Shown piece after piece: positions 1 to 12,211 of a DNA stretch of 64,000 nucleotides. The notes beneath the pieces were generated by a model that was given only the letters and a program-made list of their open reading frames with translations, made no database searches and was not told where the DNA came from. Position numbers and translations under genes: made by a program. The stretch is from Antitrichia curtipendula (Eukaryota; Streptophyta; Bryopsida; Hypnales; Leucodontaceae). The stretch covers positions 3,720,001 to 3,784,000 of the forward strand of contig OX579635.1 in assembly GCA_951230915.1 (NCBI GenBank), written 5' to 3'. Position 1 is the stretch's first letter; every line of letters begins with the position of its first letter.

Positions 1-687
1 TTCGCAATCTAACTATATTGGGGCCAACTCTAGGAAAGACACATATTTTTCAGAGGTGTGCTTTTGTTTTAGGAGTCAAACCCAAGTGGAATTATAATTT
101 TTTGATAAAAATTGTAATTTTTGTGAATTTCTGAAGTGAAATTGCACAACCGCTACTAGACTGGATTCATAAACGTCCTCTTATAACTCAATATCGCTTT
201 CCAATGTATCTAATAGCACTTGAAGATCCACCAATCATTAATTGACACGTTATCTTTTAATAGCATTAATAAACTACTATTGTCAAAATCTAAAGCAGGT
301 TTGCATGTTTTTATGACGGAATTGGGACAAAGCTATAGACCACAGATTTGAATCACTGACGGAATTGGGTAGTTCTACCTTAGTATTTGGCCCTCATATT
401 CAATGCTAGCATTAGGATTTTCGGCACTGTTAGAGTTCCGACGATTTAATATTACATTTTTGTTTCTCTTGTAATGGTTCTTTTGGTTTTCCTCTCTCAA
501 TATTACAGCAACGGCAAACATGCTACTACGGCTAATTGTTGCAATAATGCTTTAGAGAAATCATTGTAGTTTTCTATAGCCTATCCCCAAAATTCTCCTC
601 TTAATTACATTTTATGGTACAATCTTTTGTATGGTGGTTTTGAGGATTCTACATTGTACTATATAGTTTTGCAGTAGAAGATTTTTA
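1..687. other. AT-rich intergenic DNA, no gene seen
   Basis: No long open frame, RNA gene or repeat structure was recognised. The sequence is AT-rich and unstructured up to the foldback element that follows. Confidence 0.5.
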
Positions 688-923
688 CACTATAAGAAAC
701 CCATGTTTTAGGTGCCGTTTTGAAAAAATTTCAGACGGATTTTAGGTGATTTCAAAAAAAACAAATTGTATTTTTTTGTCAATAATCATGTCCAATATAA
801 CATCTGGATGTTATATTGGACATGATTATTGACAAAAAAATACAATTTGTTTTTTTTGACATCATCTAAAATCCGTCTGAAAAAATTTCAAAACGGCACC
901 TAAAACGCGGATTTCTTATAGTG
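688..923. mobile_element. CACTA-type foldback MITE
   Basis: The 236-bp segment is an almost perfect palindrome. It begins CACTATAAGAAA and ends with the complement, TTTCTTATAGTG, and the arms pair across nearly the whole length around a centre near 806. The trinucleotide TTA flanks it on both sides (685-687 and 924-926). CACTA ends plus a 3-bp target duplication are the signature of En/Spm elements, so this is read as a non-autonomous miniature derivative. It has no coding capacity. Its terminal sequence resembles the ends of the element at 56481-57725. Confidence 0.85.
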
Positions 924-3668
924 TTATGGACTATGGTTTCAAGCCATCAAGCATTTAGCATTGTTGTCGTATGATTGGTTTAGGCTTGCACCCCATAGGT
1001 AGTACAACAAATGTATGTTTGAGGACCAAGAGTATTCTTTCACTTGCCATGGCGGATTTAAAGGTTCTACATACAACTTGTGACTTGAAAGCTCTATGAG
1101 TACTTTGCCCTCGCCCTTATCACTAGTTGTTGTAGTTGATTTTTTAGATATTATCTAATGCGTAGTCCAATTAAGCCTTTCAAGCAATAGATAGATGTTT
1201 GTTTTTTTATTTTTTTTACTTTTCTAAATATATTTCCTATGTAAGTCAATAGGAAGTTAGTACTATTGATCCAATTTTGGCTAAGATAAACCAAAATTAA
1301 AGATTGGAAAGGATTAGTCAAGACTAAATGTTAATTGGTTTGAATTGTAGGGTTTTATATGCCATTTTTAGAATGATAAAATTTGTCTAATTTAAACTTT
1401 CCCTCTAGGAGTTATCCAAGGATGAAATTTAACTTTTACATTGAATTATAAAAATTCATCTATGTTCTTTATTAATTTAACTAAATAACTAAAAAAATGA
1501 ACTTTAATTTTGGGGTTTGATTGTAGGTTTGTTTATACTTCCTAAATTCTAAGTTTGACTTGATTTGCCCTAATATTGATGATTTCATTCAAATTTGCTC
1601 TAAACTAAGTCAATTCTTCATCCTAAGCTATTTCCTTGAATATTGATTTATTTTGTAAGTTCTAGAATTCTTTAAATATTTATAAATTATTTATATTTTT
1701 ATCTTATTTTTTAGTTGTACTTTAAAAAAAATTTAATTTCCTATTTGTTACTTATTGCTTTAGACTTTTGTTTTTAATTTCTTTTATTTACAGATTTTGG
1801 ATATTTTTAGTTTGAAGATAATAAATTTGATTTTATAAAAAAATAAAATGTTTAAAATTTTGACTTTCCTAATTTGATTGCTAATTGGTGCTTTAAACTT
1901 CATCCACAAAATTCTCTTGATTCGAATTTCCAAACTAGCTTTTAATTTGGGTTCAAATTTTGATTCTATTCTAGATTTTAAGGTTCCTTTAAAGATTCTT
2001 TTGGATGACTTCTTTAATTTTTTATTCACTTTTACTACTATTTTTCACTCTCTTTTACTACTATTTTTCATCCAAGCATAAATATTGGAGTTTTAATCTA
2101 TTTTTGGAGTTTAATTCTTATGTCCCAAGGCTATTTTAAAGTAAAAAACAACTCAAAATTGCCAATTCTATTGCATTCTTCCAAGAAAAAAATAAAAAAT
2201 AAAAATCTAATTGTAATATCTATACTTTTCTTGTCTCAGATCATGCAGTAAATTTTTATAAAGTTTGACCCTACAGATTGGAAAATATTAGTATTCAATG
2301 TTGAAATTTTTTATTTTTTAGAACCCTAGCCTACAATTTCAAATGACTTTGACCACCATTTGTCGAAATTTATTCCCAATTTTTTTGTACTACAGTCTTT
2401 GAATTTAAATTTTTGTATGTTGAAAAATTGAGTTGAAAGTTTAGGAAAAATATTCAGAAAACACACACTTGATTTTCATTTTTTTTTAAATTGTTAAGTT
2501 GAAGTAGATCCAAGATTGAAAAAAAAACTAAATTGTTAATAGCACTAAGATGGGATTGAAACACTATAATTCCAATGGTGAAATTGTTTTAGCAAGCCAA
2601 TTTAACATTGTCAAACAAACTTTTTTTGAAAAATTATAAAATTTGCATTCATAATGAATCTTATAAGTTGTTTTTTCAAGATGATGCTCTAATTGTCCAA
2701 AAAATAAGATTGTGCATAACATTCACAATACAAATCTAAATAGGATGAATCAAAGCTTCTCATATAGATAAAATTATAATTTATGAGAAACAATCTTTTA
2801 AAAAAAAATTGAATTTAATAAAAAAATAATTGTGGGAGGAGGTTTTTGCCTAATGTACCAAAAAAAGGAACCTTTTGTGCCATAACTCCCAAGAACCAAT
2901 TGAAATAAAAATTATACTCCTCCAAAGCTAAAGGGACAAAAAGTTTCAAAAAATCATAAAGAATGTTGAGTCGTAGGAGACTATCCGAAATACATTTTGT
3001 CCCTTGAAGCGACAATGGAACTTCATGGATTACTATCTTTTTGGAAAACTTTGAAAATTATCCAATATAGATTCTAAATTCAAAGTTTATTTTCTTCTAC
3101 TTCCTAATGGTTTGAATTGATTTTCTAGCTTCTAAATTAATATTCCTATTAAATTGAATGAATAGAGAAAAGGAATTCAAATACATATATCAGATTTTGT
3201 TGATGCAATAGTTTCACCCTCATGGATCATAATTGTAATCTCATTGTAATATCCGTTGACCTCCATTTTGTATTTTTTTGTATTTGAGCATAGCGTTTAA
3301 CTCCTAAAGATCAAAGTGCATTTTTTGGCAACATAGCAGTTTTGGGTAGCTCACTACGAATGGAATTTTTATTTTATTTATTTGAAATTCCAGCTCAATA
3401 TTTTTCCAAGGAGTAGCTTTAAGGCCCAACAATTTTTAGAACTTTTGACTACATTGTCAAAAAATTATTGAATGATATGTAGTTTTCATTGCTCAGCGAG
3501 CAACCTGGGCATCAAAAAAAACTTCTTTAAAAATCACTTTTTTGAAAAATAAAAATTTGAAATTGGTTTTCTGGATTTCTATACATATGGAAAACTTTGA
3601 ATCATTCTTTTTTTTTATTAATGAGATGAAAGTTATAAGGAGTTTTAGTTGTGGGTAGTTTACAAGTA
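924..3668. other. AT-rich intergenic DNA, no gene seen
   Basis: Very AT-rich, with long A and T runs. The open frames here are short and low-complexity (Phe/Ile/Lys-rich) and look like chance products of base composition. No domain, RNA or repeat was recognised. Confidence 0.5.
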
Positions 3669-3810
3669 TACTTGTAGAAAATGGGGGTATAAATGACTTG
3701 TCCACAATGATTGCACCGACAACAATGACTGCAAAATGACTATTTTGCAATCATTGTTGTCGGTGTAGTCATTGTGGACAAGTCATTTATACCCCCATTT
3801 TCTTGTAGTG
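3669..3810. mobile_element. CACTA-type foldback MITE, left end mutated
   Basis: A 142-bp hairpin whose two arms (about 3678-3735 and 3745-3800) are near-perfect complements. The right end reads CTTGTAGTG, the complement of CACTACAAG. The left end has several changes in the matching position. GTA is present immediately outside both ends (3666-3668 and 3811-3813), as expected for a CACTA-type 3-bp target duplication. No coding capacity. Confidence 0.75.
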
Positions 3811-4984
3811 GTAGTTATGAAATCTCTACTCTACAATGAACTTTGAAATCCTTTATTTTACTCAATACTTAATATTTATGAAAAAATATAAAAACATAAG
3901 ATTTATATTGTTTATTACAACATTACAACCATTGGGATTGGCATTTTTCAATTTCAAAAAGAAATGGTTAACAATTTAGTATTTTGAATCATTCTCTACT
4001 TCTTTCTACTTACTATTCTTTTCATATATGTTGTACAATTCCAAATGATCTAAAAATTTTCAAGCATATAGCCAACTTGCCTTGAAGAATGAATCCAAAG
4101 AGTTACAACCATTTTGGAAATTTCTTCATAAAGATATGACCTTGTGAAGTGCAGCTGCCCGTTTTTTTGCAGGGGCAAAAAAATGATTTTTGTAATTTCA
4201 AGCGCTAATATCTTGCAATCTACATGGTGGAATTTTTTGAATTTTTTCACATCTTCTTAAACTAGAATACTACAAGATCCTATGGTTACATTCGTCCCTA
4301 ATTTTTTTTTCTTCTAAACTTTGATACTTGTATTAGAAATGGCAGTTTTGGAGCGTTTTTGGTGAAAATATAGTCAAAAACCTTTAGGGGTTAATAGGGA
4401 AATGAAGGAATCTGCAACTCCTTCTTTCTTCTATAATTTTTCTTTTCTTTTCTACTTTTTTCTTTCTAATTTCCTCTTTCCTTTTGAGATATTTTGAAAG
4501 GCTAATCTATCAAATCTAACTCCCTAATTGCTTGCTAATTGTCTAAGAAACCAAACCAACATTAAAGACAAAGCTTGTTTAATCCCTAAAGGACAATTGT
4601 CAGTTGAACGGACAATTCAAAATTTGGATAGGTTCTTATGAAGTCAATTTTGGTAATATGTTTAAATTTTTTTGACAAAAGGTGTGAACATGTACTTTTT
4701 TAGTGGGAATATAATTTTTTCCAATCAAGTGCCTGAATCAAAAGCTATGCTGCTCTGAACTTTTTTGGCAGCTTGGTCCGCTTTTGCAAAACTCCTCTTT
4801 TACTTTTGAAATTTGTTAGGTATATAACTTATATGATGCGGGAATGCTAGTACGTGAGTGGGTAGTGGAGAGCCTGGGTTGTCAAGTAGGAATTTGCAAT
4901 ATTGGATTTTGTTTGAAAAAGTGTTTGAAAAAAATAAAATACTGGAAAGAACTTTAGGATTTAGGGATGAAATTTCCACTAAAG
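3811..4984. other. AT-rich intergenic DNA, no gene seen
   Basis: No supported gene or structured repeat. Small open frames are low-complexity. Confidence 0.5.
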
Positions 4985-5290
4985 GTGATGAAAGGTTTAG
5001 GAAAAAATGAATGAAAGTGAATTAAAAAACTTATTAAAGAGGTTGGAGAATTTGGATGGAAACAGTTGGAAGAAATGGATGAAAGTAATCAGATGAAATA
5101 GGATGGATGAAAGTGTTTGGGTGAAAAGGATGAAAAGGATGGACAAAAAATGGATGAATAAAATGGTATGGAATAAAAGAATTAAAATTTGGATGAAAAA
5201 TTTGGATGAAAAAAATAAATAGTGGATGAAAAAAATGAAAGAAGAGTGTTGGAACAAATGGTTGAGAGGTTAGGGAAGGATTGAAGAAGG
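4985..5290. repeat. Purine-rich GGATGAAA-like degenerate repeat
   Basis: The top strand is dominated by A and G, with many imperfect copies of GGATGAAA or GGATGGAAA. The strong strand asymmetry makes the His/Phe/Pro-rich frames on the minus strand artefacts of the repeat rather than genes. Confidence 0.6.
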
Positions 5291-6060
5291 AGAATAGGAC
5301 TGGAGTCAAGATTGGAAAAACGTTGCATTCCACTAAAAATGGTTTTGGGTTTAATGTACATTTCCTAAAAAGTAACTTGGCCTATGACCATGGAGGTGTA
5401 GGATTCTACAACTGTGGGTTTAGGATTTAGAGTTTAGGTTGTTAGCATTTTGTGTTGTTTCATTATTCTTTCAATTAGTAGAATGGCTGGTTTGAGTCTT
5501 TTTCCTTTCTTCTACAAAGTGGGGTTTTATTCTTGAGATTAATGCCAGCTCTAGGAGTGCATGCTATGGACAAAGCCTCTTTGAATGTCAAATACATGCA
5601 TCTGAATTTGCTTCCAGAAGTCACCCACTAGCATCTATGCCACATTTATAAAGTGGAAGAGAAAAACTCCTTTCACATCTTCTTTTAAGTATTGTTGCTT
5701 CACAATTAGTTTGCCAGAGAGTCCAAATCCAATACCTGTGCGTTGCCTATTGATTTGAAGTGAGCTTGCACGCAGGTGCATCTTAGGACAAACCCATATG
5801 TGCAAGCAATGGTGTAGGGTTTAAAGACATAACTCATATTGTCTGAATTCTATTCCGCCTACAAACCAATATCTATAGGCAACAAGGTCAGATGATGGTT
5901 TTAGATCTGCCCGCATCCAATTCCGCTTGTGATTTTAGCTTACGACAAAATCACATCTGATTGTGGCCCGTTCTACATGCAGATCAAACAACTCCACATG
6001 GAGGGCTCCAAGCACAGAACCGTAGCCATCCGTGCCTCTTCTTGAGACAATCAAACTGTT
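5291..6060. other. Intergenic DNA, no gene seen
   Basis: Mixed composition; no open frame, RNA gene or mobile-element end was recognised. Confidence 0.4.
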
Positions 6061-6830
6061 CCCAAGACGGCTTAAGGACAATTCCACCTACCATGGGGGG
6101 GTTTAGGCATCCGTTGGACGGATCGACCAACCATTGCTGAGATAGTCAGTTTAGGCTACGGGACAATCCATTCTCCTTGAGGAGGGTTCGACCGGCTATA
6201 GGCCACATGGTCGGACAGACCGCGATACAAATCAAAACCCTTGTGGATGAACCAACTGCTTGGTGGACGATCCGCTAGCCACTTTCCTAACAACAGACGG
6301 CCACGGTACAGACCATCCGTACCTAGGGTGATCCGACCAACCACTAGGGAGATAGTCCCACAATCTTCGACCACAGGAGTAGTGGCTAGTTGGACGTCCA
6401 CGAGACGGACTGGCCATCCTCTGAATGGTTGGACCGTCCAGTGCCCCACGGTCTACAAGTCATAGGACGGACATAACATCCCTCCACGGAAAGTCGGACA
6501 CCCATGGGACGAATCAGTCCTTGTGTGGACGGTCTGACCAGTCAATGGCCACTAGACATACGACTACGGGACAAACACCCCCCCTCCAAATAGTCTGACT
6601 AGCGAATTGGACGTCTATAAGGCTGACCAACAGCCCCGTAGACGTTTTGACCGGGTAGTGGCCACACAGAACGTCTAGCCATGGGACATAACATCCTCTG
6701 TAAGGATGTTCTGACCAAGCAATCAGATGGCTATGGAACAGACCTGCCACCCTGTGGACGATCCGATTGGTTAATAGCCACCATGTCGGATGACCTCGTA
6801 GACGGGTTGGGTAGCTTCAACAAAATTGGC
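6061..6830. repeat. GC-rich island of degenerate GGACGG/CCGTCC repeats
   Basis: This stretch is much richer in GC than its AT-rich surroundings. It repeats short motifs such as GGACGGTC, CGACCAACCA, TAGTGGCCA and ACGGGACA in both orientations, at irregular spacing of very roughly 60 bases. Overlapping frames of similar size on both strands (for example around 6156-6465) are what a palindromic repeat produces, so none is called as a gene. Origin unknown; it could be the end of a decayed transposon. Confidence 0.5.
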
Positions 6831-8511
6831 AAACCAATTTTTTGTCACATCAAACAAAGCATAGTGAAAACCTTAACTTGAGGTTAAACAAATAAGTGCA
6901 CTGAGTAGTGTGAGAGGATTCTTGTTGAATTTTTGCAAAAATTAGTAAAAGTGCTAACGACAATACATCGGTTGGTTTTATAAGGAACACAGTATGGAAC
7001 GGGTGCCGAAATTGATTGAAGCATAATCATTGACAAGGCCAATGGAAATCTGAGTTGGACCTACTGAGCTCCATTTGGTTATCTGGCTTGGTCCTAGGAC
7101 TTAACAAAGAGACCATAGACATGTTGATGACTACAATAAGGAACTAGAGTTGACACAAGACTCACTCGGTGTCCATAAGCTCACCAGCTTCTTGTCAATT
7201 CCCGCATATTTTTTTTATGCTAATTATGTAATTGTCCACTAACACCAATTAACTAATAAAGAATTTGATTTCTTAATCTCAATGTTTAGAGGAAGTGCTG
7301 AGGCTACTCTTTTGTTACAAGTTGAACTAAGTCAACTAAGACAATGTCAAAAGGTTGTGACTTATTAATTTAGTGGATTTTTTAGCCAAAGGTTGGATGG
7401 TGGACTTCAACGTTGTTGTCTTCTTGAAGGAAAGACAAACTGACAGGTGTTGTACCTCCACCAGATCGACCTCCACAATGCGTATGAAGGGAGCGATAGA
7501 AGTGTCGTACAGAAGTTTGGCATATAAAACTTGTTAGGACCCAATACACAATTGTCAAGACAATACAGGGGAAATACAAGTCAATTGTACATGCTCACTT
7601 TGTAGGACAATGAAGAGAATACAACTTGTGAAGGCTATGCAATCCATAATTACGTTCCAGATGCACTATGTAGTATTCGACGTGCAACTGTGAAATTTGA
7701 CGTGGTGACGTGCATGTCAGATACAGAAAGCCTCACCCCATAGTCATTGTGATATGTTAACGACTAGAATGAAAAAGAGGAAACCTTACCTTCCTTTATC
7801 AAATGAATGTTTGCAAGAGTGAAGCTATTTTGTGAGTTGAAAGCGATGAGTAGTGAGCAGTGAGCACAAAAATTTGGGTTTTAGGCAAAAATATTCTAAA
7901 ATCTTAATAATATTAGTCCTTAAACTATTCAAATATGGTTGTAATAAAATAAATTATTTATTTTTGGTAAGAAATTTGATCTATAACCGTGGAAAATTAA
8001 TGAACCTATTACTGTGGAAGCAAAAAATTTGGCAATTATATTCACATTGGAAAATAGTGAGGAATTCTTAGGTGGTCTTAAAATTCAACTTAAAAACATA
8101 TTATTTTGAAAATATTCAAACTATGCATTTATTCAATATTTGAAGAGCACTTTTATAACATTGCAACATAGATAACAAATTTAATAAAATATTAACTCCC
8201 TCGTTGCCATATTTGCTTAAATCATGATGTCAATATATGCAAGGATCAAGAATTTAGAAATGAATTTATTAGTGCTTGTTGTGATTCTAGTTCTTTTTTC
8301 TTTTTATTATATTAGAAATTAAGTGTGGTAATCATAATGATGCAATAGGGTAGCTAAGGTATACAAAAAAGATCTATTGTTTTGTATATTTGTAAAGAGA
8401 ATTACATACAAAGTATTGAGTTATTTAATGAGATTGATACTATTATAAAAATCACATCAAACATGATGAAAAGAAATTAGAGAAAATGCATGCACCGCAA
8501 TATGAAGTGGT
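6831..8511. other. Intergenic DNA, no gene seen
   Basis: Returns to AT-rich sequence. A few frames of 60-75 codons exist but show no recognisable domain. Old transposon sequence is possible around 7290-7650, but I see no motif to support it. Confidence 0.4.
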
Positions 8512-9333
8512 GGCCCTTTTAGTCTCACCACTATTTTAGTTAAACATGCAATAACCAGTACAATAGAAATAATTGTCAAATCGTTCTAACAGTTTGACAT
8601 TTGGGTAGAAGAATTTCTAACACATGTTTGATTTTGTTGAAGCTGAAACTAGGTGCATGGATAAACTTATCTACGTCTGGATGCAAATCACAGAGCTGAG
8701 TAAATACATAATACGTATGTTTGCAATTTATCCATTGACCACGCTTAATAAAAGACTTTGCTGCCATTTCCTTGAAAAATGGACAATCACAGTTTGAAAA
8801 TTGTCCAACAATGATCAAGTATTGAGATGCCTTGGATCCCTAGCAAGATTCAAACCTTATAATTGAACCTAAAGCTGGAGAAGGAAGCATAGTGACTTAG
8901 AGAACTTTACTGTTAACATATAGGGCAAATGTATAGATGTTGGAGTACTTCATTGTTGGTGCCTTGGAGTTGCGCCGAATGTTCTTCCCAAATTTGCGCT
9001 TTGGATACTCGTTAGGGAAATTTGGGGATGGGTAATCATTGAAATCTATAAGTCCTACGTTTAACTCACTGAACATCTCATGTGGTGCTAGCGTAAGCTG
9101 TTCTGCCACACGCGAAATCTTGCATGCTCTAGAGCAAAAACTTCTTGTTTAGTGAGATTGGTGCCAAGCTTAGCAGGCCAAATCTCAAGCACTGGCAATT
9201 TTGTCACAACCCACTTGCATCCAGGGTTGACGAATTTGAACGTTCTGAGGCAAATCACGTCAAACCCCTGGACATTTGGACTTCTGGACGCAACGTTCGC
9301 AAACAATGCAATGACGCAGTGGTCATCGTCCAT
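8512..9333 (-). pseudogene. MULE transposase 3' remnant (SWIM region)
   Basis: Three minus-strand pieces in different frames (9333-9088, 9109-8897, 8818-8576) match, in order, the C-terminal third of the MULE protein at 58792-62620. They share a WPxKxGTNLxKxE stretch, a GKxIRRNxxAP stretch, a SWIM-like CxC...CKH zinc ligand set and an FIHAPxFSFN motif. The 3' flanking DNA also matches the other copy (GGCCCTTTTAGTCTCAC at about 8518 and 58748), so the two are paralogous copies of one element. The MULE match stops near 9333, beyond which the DNA turns GC-rich and unrelated. Frame breaks make this a dead fragment lacking the catalytic core. Confidence 0.8.
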
Positions 9334-10282
9334 CGGACGGCAGCCACCGCCGAGTCGACCCGGGTGGACGAGGCAACGGGGCAGACGGATCGACAGAAGC
9401 AGGCAAGCAGGCAGGCGAATATGCGGTTTAGGTTAGATAGGGTTTTAGGCACAGTCTTCTATTTCATTTTTCAACTAATGTCAAAGTTGTCATAAAATAT
9501 TACAATGGATTATTAGAGTTTCAAATTTCAACATTTCCTAACATATTGGATAGAAATATCATACTAGCACATATCACATGTCTATAATTTGGTTTTCATT
9601 TACAATTTCATCCAACTATTTTTGAGATAATAGGTATTTGAAAAAACAAAACCTTGATGGTGTGCCCAACATCAGGAAGCAAATTTGTATTACAACAAAA
9701 AGTTCAAACAATCAATTGCCATAACATGATATATTTATCACAAGTAACTAAACATCTAAATCTACATCTTTTCAATCTTTATTCCCTAAGGTTGATAATC
9801 ACTATCTCCTTTCATTTCAGCCTCACTACTATGACCTCTTGTATTCCATCTTGAATCATCGTCGCTAGATGAATTTTGCATATTGTTTGATGAAGATTGT
9901 ACAATCTTCCCTCCTTCTTCTTGTACTTGTTTTGATGCGTCTGATCTCATTGGTCTACCTAACTTATGGTCCCTTTTGGCTTTTAGTATAGACTTTTCAA
10001 TACCTCTATCGCAACCATAATTTTTGGTTTCTTCTTGTTTACCTAAAAATTGGAACAGAAACTAGTAATTAGGATCCGGATCCAACTTAGAGACAGGAGA
10101 AAACTAAAAATAAATAAGGATAATGAAGTAATGGGTCAGCTGGATCTGATCTGGTCCAAGTATCAATACTTAGGAGCGGAATTGTATTTGGAGGTGCCGA
10201 GGATCGGATTAGGGTTAGACCGAATTGCTAAGGACTGGATTGAAAAAGGTCATGATGACTAGTTTGGGTCCTGAGACTATAT
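9334..10282. other. Intergenic DNA, no gene seen
   Basis: A short GC-rich stretch (9330-9420) joins AT-rich DNA. GGATCCGGATCC-like pieces occur near 10070-10210. No supported gene. Confidence 0.4.
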
Positions 10283-10699
10283 CACTACAAGAAAACGAGG
10301 GGTTCTGCGACTGCACTGTGCAACTCATTTTGTAGTTGCAAACGTCGTTTGCAACTAGGTGATAATCTGGAGCCCGCAGTTGCAGTGGACAAGTTGCATG
10401 AGTTGCAGTGTAGTTGCAGGGGGTTCATGTCATCGGACAATATTCAAAAAACTTCATCGACGAATTGTTCTGATGTGGAGTTTACTGCCACGTAAGGTCA
10501 GGTCCTGCATTCGATACTTCAGGCACTTGTAGGCGACTTCTTTGCAACTAGCATACACTTGCTCATGACGGATCATATGCAACTTGTTCACAACTTTTTT
10601 GCAACTAGATTCTGTTGATGTATGACTTCTTTGCCACTACTATGCAACTACAGAGGGATCTGCGACTAGTTTCTGATGTGTCCAGCTACTCATCAAGTA

Positions 10700-12010
10700 T
10701 GCGACTTCTATGCGACAAGTTTTCAACTCATGTGCTACTCATGTGCTACTTCTAAGCAACTTCTGGATAACTCCTATGCAACTGATCGTCAACTCCTATG
10801 CAATTAAATTGCAACTCAACGTTCGCTCAGGTAGAACTCATTTGCAACTAAAAACCGACTCACGTACAACTAATTTGCAACTCAACACCAACTCACATGC
10901 AACTTACTTGGAACTCGATGCCAACTCATACACAACTAGTTTGAAACTCAATACCAACTCCCGTGCAACTCATTTGCTAAAAAAAACTTGCCTCGGACGA
11001 CTCATTTGCAATTCAAAGCCAACTTACATGAAACTAGTTTACCACTCCTGTGCAACTTAAATGCAACTATTTTGCAACTCATACCCAACTTCTACACTAC
11101 TGATTTCCAACTCGAAGCCAACTCAGATGCAACTAGTTTTCCACTTCAAGCCAACTCACCTGGAAATAGTTGGCAACTCTATACCAACTAACATACAACT
11201 GGTTTGCAACTCAAATGCAGCTACAATGCAACTCTTTTGCAAAAGAAGGCCTACTCATAGGCAACTAGATTGCAACTCAGAGCCAACTCAAAAGCAACTA
11301 CGTTGCAATTGGAAGCCAACTCAAATACAATTAGTTTACAACTTAGAACTGACTCACATACATCTAATTCGCAACTCAAAGCCAACTCAAGGCCAAGTGA
11401 CATACAACTAGTTTGCAACTAAATACTTACTCCCATACAACTGGTTTGCAACTAAAGGCTGACTCACATACAACTAGTTTGCAACTAAAGACTCACTCAC
11501 CTACAACTAGTTTGCAACTAAGAACTGACTCACATACAACTAATTTGCAATTGTAAACTGACATGCTATTTTGCAACTCAAAGCCAACTCTTGTACAACT
11601 AGTTTGCAACTCAAAGCCAACTCTAGTACAACTAGTTTGCAACTCAAAGCCAACGCTCGTACAACTAGTTTGCAACTGGAATCTGACTCACATACAACTA
11701 GTTTGCAATTGGACTCTGACTCACATACAACTAGTTTGCAACTGGAATCTGACTCATATACAACTAATTTGCAACTGGAATCTGACTCACATACAACTAG
11801 TTTGCAACAGTGAACTGACTCACATACAACTAATTTGCAACTGGAATCTGACTCACATACAACTAGTTTGCAACGGTGAACTGACTCACATACAACTAAT
11901 TTGCAACTGGAATCTGACTCACATACAACTAGTTTGCAACAGTGAACTGACTCACATACAAGTAATTTGTGACTCACAGTCGATTCCTGTACATCACTAA
12001 CTACCTTACG
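10700..12010. repeat. Subterminal TGCAACT array, 33-bp period
   Basis: Tandem degenerate units carry TTTGCAACT and ACTCACATACAACTAG, regular at 33 bp from about 11560 to 11960. A 33-bp unit keeps frame, so 11-residue repeats appear in open frames on both strands (for example 11540-12013 minus, 11563-12000 plus). They are not genes. Arrays of short motifs just inside the termini are where En/Spm TnpA proteins bind, so a similar role is inferred here. Confidence 0.8.
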
Positions 12011-12211
12011 CAACTACCTTACGCTGAAGATCATTTTTCACAAAACATCACAAATTTATAAAATAGTTATTAGCCACATCTGTACAGGCATCCTATGTCG
12101 CATGCACTACTACTACGTACTAGAAGAAGCACACACTACTTCCACGGTCACGGTCAGTATGTACAATATTAATATTAGTACCTCCCTCATGTACTTTGTA
12201 GATCACAACAA

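Noticed and set aside
4997..5333. His/Phe/Pro-rich protein
   Set aside because: Complement of a purine-rich simple repeat.
6156..6750. Overlapping 60-97-codon frames on both strands
   Set aside because: Products of the GC-rich palindromic repeat; no domain and no codon pattern.
11493..12013. Long open frames on both strands with 11-residue repeats
   Set aside because: A 33-bp tandem repeat without stops creates them; they coincide with the CACTA subterminal array.
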